From: Vitrella brassicaformis
Taxonomy: Eukaryota; Sar; Vitrellaceae
Length of the DNA stretch: 46,066 nt
Direction: 5' to 3'
Assembly (NCBI GenBank): GCA_001179505.1
Contig: CDMY01000341.1
Location: 1 to 46,066 of the forward strand
How positions within the stretch are numbered: position 1 is the stretch's first letter; every line of letters begins with the position of its first letter. Below, piece after piece: positions 1-10,860 of the stretch. The notes under the pieces are model-generated. The model did no database searches. It saw only the letters and a list, made by a program, of their open reading frames with translations, and was not told where the DNA came from. The position numbers and the translations under genes were made by a program.

Positions 1-485
1 TGCAGTTCTCGTCACGTCGGTCCGCTGAGACGGCGTCGTCAAGCAGATCTTCACGATGAAGACCCAATTGAGGCTCGGGGGGATGTGGGAGAGCGTGCCG
101 GGGGGGCGAGAAGGACGCCAGAGGAAGAGCCAATAAGGCTGAGCGATATGATGAGCTGCGGCGGGCAGCATCACGAGGAAAGGTCGGAGACGCCAGCCAC
201 AGCCAAATGGGCACGGACGAGGACCGGACGAGGACCAACATGACCCCCAGAGGGAGGGGAAGCCGATGGCATCCTCAGCCAAAAGAAAACAAGGCTGAGG
301 ATGCCTCGAGATCTGCCTCTGAGGCGGACATTTGCGAGAATAAAGAAGGCCGGAGGAAGAGTGTTGCCCATCAACCGGCCTTCCCCTCCTCCCGAAGTGG
401 GAGGGGGAGGCAACTGCTTAAGGGTACTGTGAAACGGAGAGTGGGCAACCTTCCTACTCTGAAGCCGAACAGACGGAACCACAAG
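1..485. other. Upstream region of mago nashi; no gene seen
   Basis: I see no convincing coding exon here; the open frames on both strands are short and lack family similarity. The stretch presumably holds the promoter and 5' leader of the mago gene that starts at 486. It contains one clear structural element, a perfect 13-bp inverted repeat at 268-305, listed separately, and a purine/pyrimidine-rich imperfect inverted repeat near 380-411. Confidence 0.5.
268..305. repeat. Perfect 13-bp inverted repeat with A-rich loop
   Basis: GGCATCCTCAGCC (268-280) is followed by a 12-nt loop AAAAGAAAACAA and by its exact complement GGCTGAGGATGCC (293-305). It lies about 180 bp before the mago start codon, so it would be in the promoter or 5' leader. 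It could form a stable RNA hairpin if transcribed. No T-run follows, so it is not a bacterial-type terminator. Confidence 0.8.
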
Positions 486-1461
486 ATGGCGGACGACGCG
501 CAGCAGCCAGATGAGGAGTTCTACGTCCGCTACTAGTAAGTGATCTCAGAACCAAGCACAGCGGCACGTGCTGCACGAGCCAAGTATGACATCACGCTTC
601 GGTGTGTGTGTGTGTGTGTGTGTGTGTGTTGTGTGTCCACCAGCGTGGGCCACAAGGGCAAGTTCGGTCACGAGTTTCTGGAGTTTGAGTTCCGTTCGGA
701 GGGCAGGCTGCGCTACGCCAACAACAGCAACTACAAGAACGACACCATGATCAGAAAGGAAGGTACGCTACGCAGATATATGGCCTCCCTCCCTCGTACG
801 ACCGACAGGCATACCGGCGGCGCGGCGGGAGGGCATCACTGACTGGTTGATGTGCTGCTTGGTCGATGTGTGTCTCCCAGCGTATGTGTCTCAATCGGTC
901 ATCAATTGCCTCAAGAAGATCATAGAGGACTCTGAGATCGTCAAGTGAGCCGGATGGATGGACACACGGAGGCCCTGCAGGCTGTGCTGTGGCCATCCCG
1001 TATCAATGTGAGTCGGTTCGTGTTTGTGTATCCAGGGAGGACGACTGCTACTGGCCTGCACCTGACCGTGTCGGCCGTCAGGAGCTGGAGGTGGTCCAGG
1101 GCAACCACCACATCTCATTCACAGTCAGCACACACAACACGCGCATTCATACTCCTCGGTCGGTCGCCACGGCTTACCATCTCCTCTGTGTTGATGTGTT
1201 TGTTGTGGATGGTTCCCTCACTGTCAGACGTCGAAGATCGGTTCGCTGGCGGACGTGCAGGCGAGCAAGGACCCCGACGGCCTGAGGGTGTTCTACTACC
1301 TCGTGCAGGACCTCAAGTGCTTCGTCTTCTCCCTCATCGGACTCCACTTCAGGGTAAGGTTGCAACACCACACCACTACACACACACATCAAGCGCCACA
1401 CACGTGGCTGAGTGTGTTGGTGTGGTGGTTCGAATGATGCGTGCAGATCAAGCCCGTGTGA
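486..1461 (+). CDS. mago: Mago nashi, exon junction complex core subunit
   Basis: Mago nashi pairs with Y14 (RBM8A) in the exon junction complex deposited on spliced mRNAs in the nucleus. Six exons read cleanly: 486-535, 644-762, 881-944, 1036-1123, 1228-1353 and 1447-1461, giving 153 residues, close to the usual ~146-150. Hallmark segments are present in order: [82 protein letters not shown] and the C-terminal LIGLHFRIKPV. The only divergent part is a short acidic N-terminus before FYVRY. Introns are 89-118 bp; the first is dominated by a (TG)n tract and the fourth uses the donor GTCAGC. It is convergent with the IF-3 gene. Confidence 0.97.
602..629 (+). repeat. (TG)n microsatellite in mago intron 1
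   Basis: A pure GT/TG run fills the 3' half of intron 1 of mago, just before the acceptor at 642-643. This is typical for introns in this window, where TG-rich sequence sits immediately upstream of the 3' splice site on the sense strand. Confidence 0.9.
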
Positions 1462-1979
1462 GTCCGTTGCTGCCCCCCTGCCCCATCCACCCATTCCCCC
1501 GTCCCTCGCTCAGCCTGTTGTGTCGATGAGGACTGCTGCCTACCTACATGCCTACCTGCCTACCGACTGCTGCCTGATACTGTTGCTGAGTGCATGCTTT
1601 CATGCGTGACGGATTTTAATGCCATGCAGCCCTGCTGCGTACCAGTCTAGCTAGCTACATGGGTGCATCTGGCTGCTGACCCTTGGAACATACAGACAGA
1701 CGGGGCCAGCATGTGTGTGTGTGGACACTCGAACAATGAACGATTCATGCCATGCCTTCGATTGATGCCTTCCACACCCATCCATCCTTTCACCGAACGC
1801 CAGCCAGCACTGTCAGTGTGCATCCCTCCATACGCTTGCTCGCGCACACACATCAGACGTCACTTTGTCCCGCACTCATCGACCACGCTTCATTCACAGA
1901 CACCGAAAAAGGCTCACTCGAGTGCCCATGCGATCTTCCAATCAGCGCACAGCCGCTGTGCCCGCCGCTGTGCAGTCGC
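1462..1979. other. Convergent 3' intergenic region
   Basis: About 520 bp between the stop codons of mago (+) and plastid IF-3 (-). It should contain both 3' UTRs. I see simple CTGCCTAC-type repeats around 1536-1580 but no open frame with family similarity, no RNA gene and no recognisable polyadenylation hexamer. Confidence 0.5.
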
Positions 1980-3092
1980 TCATCCCTTCTTGGGATTGAC
2001 GAACGCCTGCACTGTCCCGCCCATGGCCTTTGGCGCCTCGCTCGTGCCTGGGAACAAACAAACGAACGAACAGGTCGACACACATACAGTGGCGGCTGCA
2101 GGTCGTGGGCGTTGATATGCTTCGTGCGTACCTGCGTCTGCTAGCAGCTTGGCGAGCCTGTCGAAGACCTGCTGCGCCAGCTCGATGTTGGCCCGCTCGC
2201 GGCCTCTCAGCCGCATCGTCACCTTCACCTGATGCCCACCGAACAGACAGACGATGGCCAAGGGCTCGATCAGCGAGTGCATGGGTGTCTGCTCACCCTG
2301 TTTTTGGCCTCAAGCCACTTCTTGGCGTTGTTGGCCTTGACGCCCAGGTCGTGGTCAGATATCCTGACACACCAAACAGCAACCTTTCGTCGCTTCAGGT
2401 GCTTTTCTGTGACACTGACTGCATTGACCAACCTACCGACCTGGCGGATATTTTGAGCTCTTTGACCTCGGAGGCCTTGCTGGCCTGCCTCTTCTTGAGT
2501 TTCTCCTGCTTCTCCTGCTGGTACTTCCACTTGGCGTACTCGATGATGCGACACACAGGCGGGTCGCTGTTGGGAGATATCTCAACCAAGTCCATCCCCA
2601 GATCGTCGGCCTGATCCAACGCCTGTCAGATGGATGGACGGAAGAAGAAATGATTGATGGCAGGAAGCCGTCTTCGAGTGTGTGTGTGCTCACGTCGTCT
2701 ATGTCGACGATGCCGACCATGTCGCCCTTCTCGTCAATCAGACGCACCTGGGCGGCAGTGATCTCCTCGTTGATGCTGAACCAGAGGCAACAGACACACT
2801 CATGCATGACGCTGACTGTTTTGTTACCACTGCATGCCCTCACCCACCTGACACTCTTGTCCTGCCGCTGCATCGTCCGTCGCTGCGCCCTCCTCTGCTC
2901 CTCCTCAATCGCCAGCGGCACCCTCCTGCCCATCTGCAGTACCGTCACACCGGCCCTCATGCCATTGTGTGGCCTCAGATCTGGGACACCATCCCTCCGC
3001 CGCGGCAAGGACGGTGCTAAAGACGACCGAGATGGGAGGCGAAAGGCAGACGAGAGGCCCAGCAGGCTCAGCAGGGCTACAACAGAGTGCAT
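1980..3092 (-). CDS. infC: Plastid-targeted translation initiation factor IF-3
   Basis: Bacterial-type IF-3 binds the 30S subunit and proofreads initiator tRNA; here it should act in the plastid. Six exons (2848-3092, 2694-2775, 2441-2622, 2297-2363, 2132-2228, 1980-2047) join in phase to 246 residues. The N-domain motif [20 protein letters not shown] is followed by [20 protein letters not shown], the linker [16 protein letters not shown] and KELKI; the C-domain by [16 protein letters not shown] and a C-terminal end VNPKKG. I chose the ATG at 3092 because it starts a hydrophobic signal peptide ([20 protein letters not shown]) with the SSAF motif at the expected cleavage site, followed by a basic, Ser-rich transit-like stretch. 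In-frame upstream codons exist but would bury the signal peptide. It is head to head with DHQS-II. Confidence 0.93.
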
Positions 3093-3267
3093 CCACCAAG
3101 ACGCGGCTTTGCTGCATCTTGGTTCTGGAGAAGAAACCGGAGTTGCCTGGTCACTGCGGACTTCTGATGGCATGCAAGGACGGCAGACCACCCCGCGCGG
3201 CATTTTCTTCTGAAAGCGAGCTCAGCCGAGAAAACCCTGGACCCCAGAACCCTAGCGATAAACCCTG
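3093..3267. promoter_or_regulatory. Shared divergent promoter, IF-3 / DHQS-II
   Basis: Only 175 bp separate the start codons of two plastid-targeted genes transcribed in opposite directions, so both promoters must overlap here. Near the DHQS-II start are three AACCCT-type elements within 40 bp (about 3233, 3247 and 3260), which resemble the telo-box AAACCCTA; and GCGAGCT at 3216-3222, a 7-mer that recurs in several other upstream regions of this window. Regulatory function is inferred. Confidence 0.5.
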
Positions 3268-5175
3268 ATGCTTTTGTTCCCATCTATTCTGTCCCTTTCA
3301 GCCCTTTCCAGCAGCGCATTCGTGCAGCTACGGCAGCAAACAGGAACCTTGGGACGCTTTAAGGCCAGGCGAGTTTCTCCACTCATGACATCTCGCCCGC
3401 TGGAGCTGTGGCTGGACGCACGAGCTGACAAACAAATCGGCAAGCAAAGCTATCCATTCAACAGAGTGCTGTACGCTGGGCACACAGCCATCCCTGAGTT
3501 GAGAGATGAGGACCTCATGGAGATGGATGGAGTGCTGAGGAAGGGAATCAATGAGGTGGGCAAGGTGGTCAAGATCATTCAGCCCGAGGACCAGAACGAG
3601 GGCAAGAAGCTCATTGGATCTGTGGAATGGATTGTGATTGACTGCGACGGTACGACTGGACACAAAGCGCACATGCGGGCGCGCACAGGAGCAAAACACA
3701 CATGGGTGACTTTGTGTGCGTGTAGATTGGGTGCAGATCCCTGGCGAGAACATGGTGGCGGCAAGCCACCAGACGCCCACGCGGATCTGTGCCGTCGTCA
3801 CGGACGCCTCGCAGATACAGGGGCTGGCCTTCTCACTGCAGGTGGGTCAGCCGCTCATCGGGGTGTGTTTAGGCACATGTCTTTTCATGGGCTGTTTGCT
3901 TTGCACATGTATACTGTAGTTGGGTGTGGATGCGCTGCTGCTGCCGCCAGACCAGGCCATGTGGAAGGCCGCTTTGGAGGCGCGCACCACGAGGGGCCAG
4001 GGCACCCAGCCCACCAACGCAGAGGCATCTCAGCCCTCTGCAAAGGTATTGGACGAGGCGTGCATGCTGATGGGGAATGGTTTGATTCATTGTTTTCATT
4101 CACTCAGGGGGTCGCCAGTGCGCACAGCGGGCTTCGGTTTGCTCGTGTGGTGTCTGTGAGTGATGGAGGTGTCGGGGATCGTGTCTGCCTGGACCTCATC
4201 CAGAACATGCGGCACGGCGAGGGCGCTCTGGTAGGCTACGTACTTGGGCTCTCACCACCCACTACCACCAGAGGGCCATCTTAAGCTTATGTCCGTCTGC
4301 GTGCAGGTGGGCTCCAGTGCAATGAGGCTGGCCTTCGTGCATGCTGAGACCATCCCTGCGGGGTTCGTGCCGGCCCGACCGTTTCGCATCAATGCCGGCC
4401 CCGTGCACGCCTACTGCCTGATGGGCGACGGCAAATCCACCAAGTACCTGTCTGAAATACAGGTGGGCGGGGCGGCTGTGAGTGACGTCAGCCAGCAACA
4501 AGGACGGCCGTGTGTGCTGCTGCATGGTGTGTGCATGAGTGTGTGTCAGGCCGGCGATGAGATAGCGGTGGTCAGTCTGCCTGCAGGGGCCGACGGGAGT
4601 GTCACGTCGCGTGCAGTGTCGGTCGGAAGATGCAAAGTCGAGCGGCGGCCGGTGCTCAAGGTCATCTTCCAGGTGACTGCCTGCCTGCCTGCCTGCCTGC
4701 GTACCCAGGGCAAGCACTTCAGTGACCTGCTTTGCTGTCATTCTGTGCGTGCATGGCCGTGTCAGATTGAATCAGCAGATGGCACGGCAGCCCCATCAGC
4801 CGGCAACGTGAGACGAGAAACGACACGATGGAGATCCATTTGTGACTCCTCCATGTGTTCCCTCTGTTGTCCTCCTTCTCTGCAGGTGTTTCTGCAGCAG
4901 GCCGAGACCGTGAGGCTCCTGAAAAGGGACGAGGGCACTGAGAGGCCCTCGGGCGAGCACGCCTTCCTGCTTCCTGGTGGAGGTGAGGGTGAGTCGGTGT
5001 GTTGGGTGGTGCCGGTCTCCATCACAAGCCTCAAAGCAGGTAGCTGCAGACAGCATGGTCGGTGCTCCAGTCGATGTGTGTATGTGCTCTTCCAGGCGAC
5101 AGCATATTGGTTCGAGGACAGTCAGTGGGGACGCATCTGGGGCAGCCCATCGATGCCAAAGTGGTCGAGATTTAG
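3268..5175 (+). CDS. Type II 3-dehydroquinate synthase (archaeal family), plastid leader
   Basis: This family (PF01959) makes 3-dehydroquinate from an amino-dideoxy-heptulosonate in archaea, an alternative entry to the shikimate pathway that uses NAD. Nine exons (3268-3649, 3726-3841, 3920-4045, 4108-4230, 4307-4462, 4550-4672, 4766-4807, 4886-4982, 5096-5175) close in phase to 414 residues. Family landmarks: LELWLDAR near the mature N-terminus, GDRVCLDLIQNMRHGEGALV with the conserved D and GEG, ARPFRINAGPVHAYCL, GKSTKYLSEIQAGDEIAVV, GRCKVERRPVLKV, and QQAETVRLL. The N-terminus MLLFPSILSLSALSSSAF is a signal peptide ending in an SSAF motif, predicting plastid import. The enzyme assignment to family is firm; the actual substrate in this organism is not known from sequence. 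Confidence 0.9.
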
Positions 5176-5633
5176 CGTGTCTCATTCATCAGATTCCGTA
5201 TCATTCATGCCTTCCCTGTTTTGTTCCAAAAATCGATGGAGGGCAATGCAGAACAGACAGATGCCTGACTGTGTGCCTGCCCTTGCTCTTGCTCTGTCTG
5301 CATTGCCTTCCTTGGATCTTGCTGCCTGGGGGAAAGCAATTTGTGTGAGTGTGTGGATGGACAAACAAATGGTCGGACGGATGGGTGGATGCGACGGGCT
5401 CACTGACTGACTAGCTGATCGGTGCTGCTTTGCATGTGACTGTGTGCGTGTACAAAATAATCTGCTTGTATGCTTCCATCTGAGTGAGAGACAGGCCGAC
5501 ACACAAGGCAGGCAGCACGGACAGCGATTGTCATCTGTAATTACAATGAGATATGATGCACACACATATCCGTCTCGATCCGACGCATGAATCACGCACC
5601 CGTGCCACTGTCCCCCTCTATCCCTTCCCTCCC

Positions 5634-7995
5634 TCATGCCAGCTTGTATGCCTCCAGCTCATCAATGTCGAAGTGCCATCCCTTCACTGACACAGGCAGG
5701 AGCACTCGGTCATCGTCATCACTGTAGTCGCTGAGCCTGACATCCGGCCACTCCCACTGGCGCCACTCGTCGGGCTGCTCGTCCTCCAGCATGGCTCCTT
5801 GGCACCGCTGCATGGTCTCGTCGCTGGCTGCTGCTGGGGCGCCGATCTGGGCGGCCTGACGGATACCGAAGCTGAAGCATGCCGTGTGGAGGACGGCCGT
5901 CAGCTCAGACTCAGCCGATGAGAAATCGATGAACTCGGTGACTCTCTCCTGCACACACGGAGAGAGAGACCATTGGCTACCATGACTCCCTTGCTCATTC
6001 AGGTGGGTACCCACCTGTGTGCCCGCGATGCAGATGATGTCGTGCTGGCCGATGTAGCCCACGTGTGGGTGGCTGTCTGTCCCCTGCAGCTTGAAGCCGA
6101 AGGCTCTCGTGTCGGGGCGGCTCTTGGCCGTGCCGGTGACCTCGATGGGCCCCTCGATGATGACGGCGAAGAGCTCATTGCTGCCGGCCACCTTGGAGAT
6201 GAGCAGCAGGGGGGAGTGGCCCTTGACGGCATCGAAGAAATCCAACCACCTCCAACCATTCACAGTCGCCCTGACACGACACACACACGCATCAAGACAC
6301 AGAGGCATGGTGAGAGAGTGCCGGCATGCTCACATCTGTCTGGCCTGCCCTTCTCACTTGTATATGCGCATGACCGGGTCGCCCACACACGACGGGATCT
6401 GTGCCGGTGCGGGCAGCCAACCGTCACACCACTGCCGCATCTTGAGCAGGTGCTCGGTGGTCAGCAGGCCGTCAGCCGGTCCCAAATGGCGATCGCTATC
6501 CAAACCGTACCTGACACACACAACACACACACCCACGGAGAGAGAGAGAGAGAGAGAGAGCAGCCGTCGGGTCATTGTGTGGTGAGCACTCTTTTCGCTG
6601 TTACATGGTGAGTGCGTGTCGGTATTTGTTGATGGCCAGATCACCCATCGCCCCCCGCACGTCAGCCGCTGTGATGGTTGCCCCCTTCATGTGGGCACGA
6701 GATACGACATCGACAATGCGCCGGACATGCTCGATGGGCGCACGAACGGTAGGGCCGTACCTGACACGACAGACAGACAGACAGACAGACAGGGGATACA
6801 AGCGAGCTCTCAAAAGGCCCAAGTCTGTGCAGGCGCACCTGATGAATCTGTTGGCAAAGGTAGAGTCGTCGCCCAGCGATTTCGCTACACCTATCGTCAC
6901 CGTCACCGTGGATCCCGACACACTCGCTGACACCAACTGAAGAGGGCAACCACAACCACAATATGCAGTCAGTGCATCTCCTCTGATCCCCTTCCCTCAC
7001 TGTGTCCAGCTCACCGTATCGTCCTCCACATTGCCCGTCTTGAGTAGTGGCTTGATGGCATCCAGCCGCTGCTCATGTGCGGCCTTCTCCTCCAGCGCCT
7101 TCTTCGTCAGCCTGTGCAGCTCCGCCGTCAGCCTCAGCTGAGCCGCGGCGGGCTGCCCGGCATCCTGCTGCTGGTCCGTGGCTGGGTCGGCAGCGGGGAG
7201 GAAGGCGTCGCCACCGGGCCGCCGCTTGTGTGAGGGGTCCCACAACAGCAGCTCAACCCAGTACCTGACGACACACATCATCGGCTGCATTGGACCGTCA
7301 CGTGTGTGTGGTGGGCCTGGTGCTCACGTGAATGGCGTGTCGTGTTGCTTGGCCGGGGGGATTGCAATGTTGTCCACCTGCTCCTCCTCATACATAATCA
7401 GATTCATCACCAGCCTGCATCCCGCCCAACACACACGCACACACACAACACACACGTGTGTGTGAGAGAGATGACATGATGAATGAATCCATCACTGAGC
7501 CCTCCTGACTTGACCAGGTGAATGCAGGTGGCCAGATCGGCAAAAAATGCGATCGTTCTCGTCATGGATAAACGCAGCGTCAAATTTGCCACCGAAGAGG
7601 GTGGCGAGCACCGAGTTCTTGACCGCACAGAGAGTCGATCGCTGGACCCGCACCTGCTCGCCGCTCACATTCAACTCCAACACATCCTTCATCAACTCTT
7701 CCTGCACACTACAACACACACAAACACACGCGCGATGAATGCATGTCCTCGACTGCCTTTCCGCTTTCTGGTCCATCTCGCTCACCATTGGTTTGTTTGG
7801 CGCTGCAGCAGACCCGCCCAAGGCTCTTTGGCGCTCCTCCAGCTCCTCCAGCATGGCTTGCAGCGCGTCGGTGACGCTTCGGCTGTACTGGATGGACTGA
7901 TGCAGCGCGCCGAGGGAGGCGCTCTCACCAACAGCGCCGCCATCAGGACACCTGCGTTTCTCGCCAACTGCTGCAGCAGCAGCTGATGCAGCCAT
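5634..7995 (-). pseudogene. BTB (T1-type)-TLDc-like protein, copy 1, frameshifted
   Basis: Nine exons: 7786-7995, 7515-7701, 7328-7414, 7015-7264, 6839-6936, 6605-6760, 6358-6510, 6015-6270, 5634-5948. Intended length is about 570 residues. Residues 1-70 hold an Ala-rich start and a short coiled coil; 71-160 a T1/KCTD-type BTB domain (LELNVSGEQVRVQRSTL, LATLFGGKFD); 381-570 a TLDc-like fold (FFDAVKGHSPLLLISKV, VGYIG, final WHFDIDELEAYKL). Exon 2 lacks one base relative to copy 2, in or next to the A6 run at 7542-7547; the donor that follows is GTCAAG instead of GTGAGG. Read as written, translation stops at 7407-7409, within exon 3. Every later exon stays open, so this is either a young pseudogene or a sequencing error. 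BTB proteins of this type usually oligomerise; TLDc proteins are linked to oxidative-stress and V-ATPase functions, but none is shown here. Confidence 0.8.
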
Positions 7996-8426
7996 CTATC
8001 GCAGGAGAAATCACAATGCCCTACAGTGACAATGCCAATGCATTCATCGCATTTCTCCTGAACGCTCCGCTCAAACTGTTTCACGCTCGGATTTGTTTCA
8101 CCCTGTGAGCTCGCCCTTCTGCTTCTCTTCTTTTCCGCCGTTCTCCCCTCTTTCATGCTGCCGTCAGCTGCCTGGACGTCCTGATCTGCCTGGACGTCGA
8201 AGTTCGACGCCATGCCGCCCCTCCGCATTTTCTCTCTTTCGCTGTCAGGGCAGCGTGAACACCCCAGCACAGCTGCAAGGTGGCAGGTGTGCATGTGCAC
8301 GGCAGAGAGCATGCACACAAGGTGGCAGGTGTGCATGTGACCGGATTCTGTGCTGCTTAGGTGGTGCTGATCAGCGTCGAGGGTGTTGTCAAAGGAGCAC
8401 AGCAGCGGCACGGCGGCAGCGGGCAA

Positions 8427-8880
8427 TGAGACCGCCACACGACGTCAGATGGCAAGGTGAGACACGGCATGCAGGACAGGTGTGTGAGTGTCCCGCTTTC
8501 ACTTTCACGTGCATGTGCATGTGTGCGTTTTCAGATAACTGACTGGGTGCTACTCGTCCACAACCACAACGACACACATGCAAGGTACACACGACACACA
8601 GCCACAATGCAACACAGGACAATCCCATCCTGCCTCTCTTTCACCCTCATGAAGGTTCGTCCGGACGAGGCAAGTAGGTCGCATACCAAAGGACAGTGGT
8701 GCTGTGCTGCCGGAGTTGGCAGGTACGTACGTCAGGAAGCCAGATAGATGCACTCACTGGGCGTGGACGTGTTGTGTGGCTGCATGTGTTGTGTGCGTCT
8801 GTCTCTTCAGGCAGGTGTTGTAGGCGAGCCCTGGGGACCACCCTGCCATCCACTGAGATCTCCCTCGTCCACCCACTCAC
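8427..8880 (+). ncRNA. Candidate spliced non-coding transcript, divergent from BTB/TLDc copy 1
   Basis: Three donor/acceptor pairs are seen on the plus strand: GGCAAG|GTGAGA at 8456/8457 with TTTTCAG at 8534; GCAAG|GTACAC at 8584/8585 with ATGAAG at 8654 (ATGCAG in the right arm); TTGGCAG|GTACGT at 8722/8723 with CTCTTCAG at 8810. All three pairs are preserved in the right arm (minus strand, about 39196 down to 38830), while the putative exons 8535-8584 and 8655-8722 have no shared reading frame. This fits a spliced non-coding RNA or a dead gene transcribed away from the BTB gene. Transcription itself is inference. Confidence 0.3.
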
Positions 8881-8889
8881 CCAAGGATC

Positions 8890-10860
8890 TTCTTCTCTGT
8901 CTAGCTAGAGTGAGTGTTGTGGTTTTTGCGTACTTACTGGTGCATGGCATGGTGGGGCTGTCCTGTCGGGGAGTGGCTGCCTGTCGCGTGTTTATACGAA
9001 TTCTTTCGGCTGTTGTGCTTTCCCTCCGCTCCGCTGTGTTGGCCGTCCGGGCGTCTGCTGCGGTGCTGGCGGAACAGTCCACAGGGTCTCGACGGCAATG
9101 CAGTATGTGCCGGTCAGGGTACTGCAGCGGAGGGAAGAGAGAGACGAGTGCTGGACTGTAGGCTACTGCACATTCCTGTCGTCATCTGACGGGCGGGCAC
9201 TGCACAGAGAGCGATGCTTCATTGAGTTGGGTTGGGTTGACATCCGATTTTTGTGGTGTGACTTCGTTGCCCACAGCTGAGTCCTATCGGTGAGATGGCG
9301 TCTTCGTCATGAGTGGTGCATTTTGCTTGGGTTCTGTATGCCTTGTGCTGTGCGTGACCCCCTCGTGCCCTCATGTACGGTCTCTGCGAAGTGCGTCTCA
9401 TTGCTGTGCGGGCAAACGCATAGCGATGACACGTGCTGTGCGGCGGCCTGACATGGGGCACGAGGGGGGCACCGTACCACGGCAAACAGTGAACACCCCA
9501 CCTCTATCCGTGAGTCTTCGCTTCACGTGGCAGAGGATGGGTGGATGCGTGTGTGAGCGCCAGGGCAGAAAAGCCGAGGGGTGTCTTTTCTGCCTCTCTC
9601 GAGTGGTGTGGTGTGGTTTATGTGTGTTTGCTGGTGCCTGTTGTGCCTGTCCGTCATTGTATGGTGTCTCCTGCGCTGTCCCTCCGCTGTGTTGGCCTGG
9701 CGGGCGCGTGCTGCAGTGCTGACGGGACATCACACACGGTCTCGACGGCAATCTTGCACGTGGCTGACAGGCCAATGCAGCGGAGGGAAGCGAGAGACGA
9801 GTGTCATTACGTCACTGCCTTCGCTTTCCACAGATGAGTGCCGCACCGCAGGCTAAGGCTATTCTGTTCGCTGGCTATTCTGTCTTCATCATCACTGGTA
9901 CATTATCTAGCTTGAGTCGCGTGTGTATGCTGCTGTGCGTGACCCCTCGTGCCCTTATGTGGGATAGCTGGGGGCGAACGTCTCATTGCTGTGCGGGCAA
10001 ACGCGCTGCAATGACACGTGCTCTCCAGCGGCCTGACATGGGGCGTGAGGACGGCAAAACGCCGCCTCGCTTCAAGTCAGACGTGGGCGCCAGGGCAGAA
10101 ACGCCGAGGGTGTGGGTGTCTTTTCTGTCTCTGCAGAGTGGTGTGGTCGGTGTGGTTTATGTGTGTCTGCTGGTGCCTGTCGTGTGTCTGGCGGTCATTG
10201 TATGCTGTCTGTCTGTCTGTCTGTTGTGCTGTCCCTCCGCTGTGTTGGCCTGGCGGGCGCGTGCTGCAGTGCTGACGGGACACCATACACCGTCTCGACG
10301 GCAATGCTTCACACGGCTGTCAGGCCAATGCAGCGGAGGGAAGCGAGAGACGAGTGCTGGAAGCCAGCTCATGATCAGCGCTTTCTCGAGAGCAGTCAGT
10401 GGCTGCTCCTCTATGGTGTGGCCACACGCATCAGTCCGTCCATGTGGGTGGGGGGGGTTTGGCGGTTCGTTGGCATGGTTGTCGGACTGTTTTCCGCGTG
10501 TGTGTGGTGTTGATGGGATGCGACCACTTTTGTAGTCATGTCTGGGTGGCCGGCTGAGTCGACAGAACCAGTCACCCACTCCATCAGGGAGGGATTTCAC
10601 ACACTTGTGGATTGGTGTGCTGTTGACTGGGTGGGGTGGGTGCATCAATCAGTGGTGCTAGGCTGTACTGTGTATCCTTTGTGGTGTGCGTGATCCACAT
10701 CATGCCCCCATGTCAGGCCTGGTTGGAACGCTTCATCGCTGTGCAGTCATTTGCACGGCTGTGACACGTGCCCGTCAGGGAAAGGACATGGGGCATGAGA
10801 ATGGCACCGTACCACGGCCGACATGAGCGGCAAACAGTGGCCCGGCCTCTATTCGTCACT
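8890..10860. repeat. Degenerate tandem repeat, about three ~0.55-0.75 kb units (left arm)
   Basis: Two anchor sequences recur in the same order. GTCTCGACGGCAAT occurs near 9087, 9740 and 10292. CATTGCTGTGCGGGCAAACGC, or a decayed form, occurs near 9400, 9985 and 10733. Other shared blocks are CCCTCCGCTGTGTTGGCC, ATGCAGCGGAGGGAAG and ACATGGGGC. Units diverge by substitutions and indels. No reading frame is conserved across units, so I treat it as repeat DNA rather than a gene. I see no terminal repeats or target-site duplication that would mark a transposon. Confidence 0.75.

Noticed and set aside
268-305. Hairpin as a terminator or riboswitch
   Set aside because: It is a simple perfect stem upstream of a eukaryotic gene, without a T-tract or a ligand-type architecture.
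9309-10535. Long Cys-rich open frames on the plus strand (e.g. 9309-9722, 9801-10535)
   Set aside because: They come from the tandem repeats, shift frame between units, and are not preserved in the right arm; composition follows TG-rich DNA rather than protein constraint.
8890-10860. Tandem units as a CRISPR array or a gene family
   Set aside because: Units are 0.5-0.75 kb, diverged and without regular short spacers; the context is eukaryotic, and no reading frame is shared between units.
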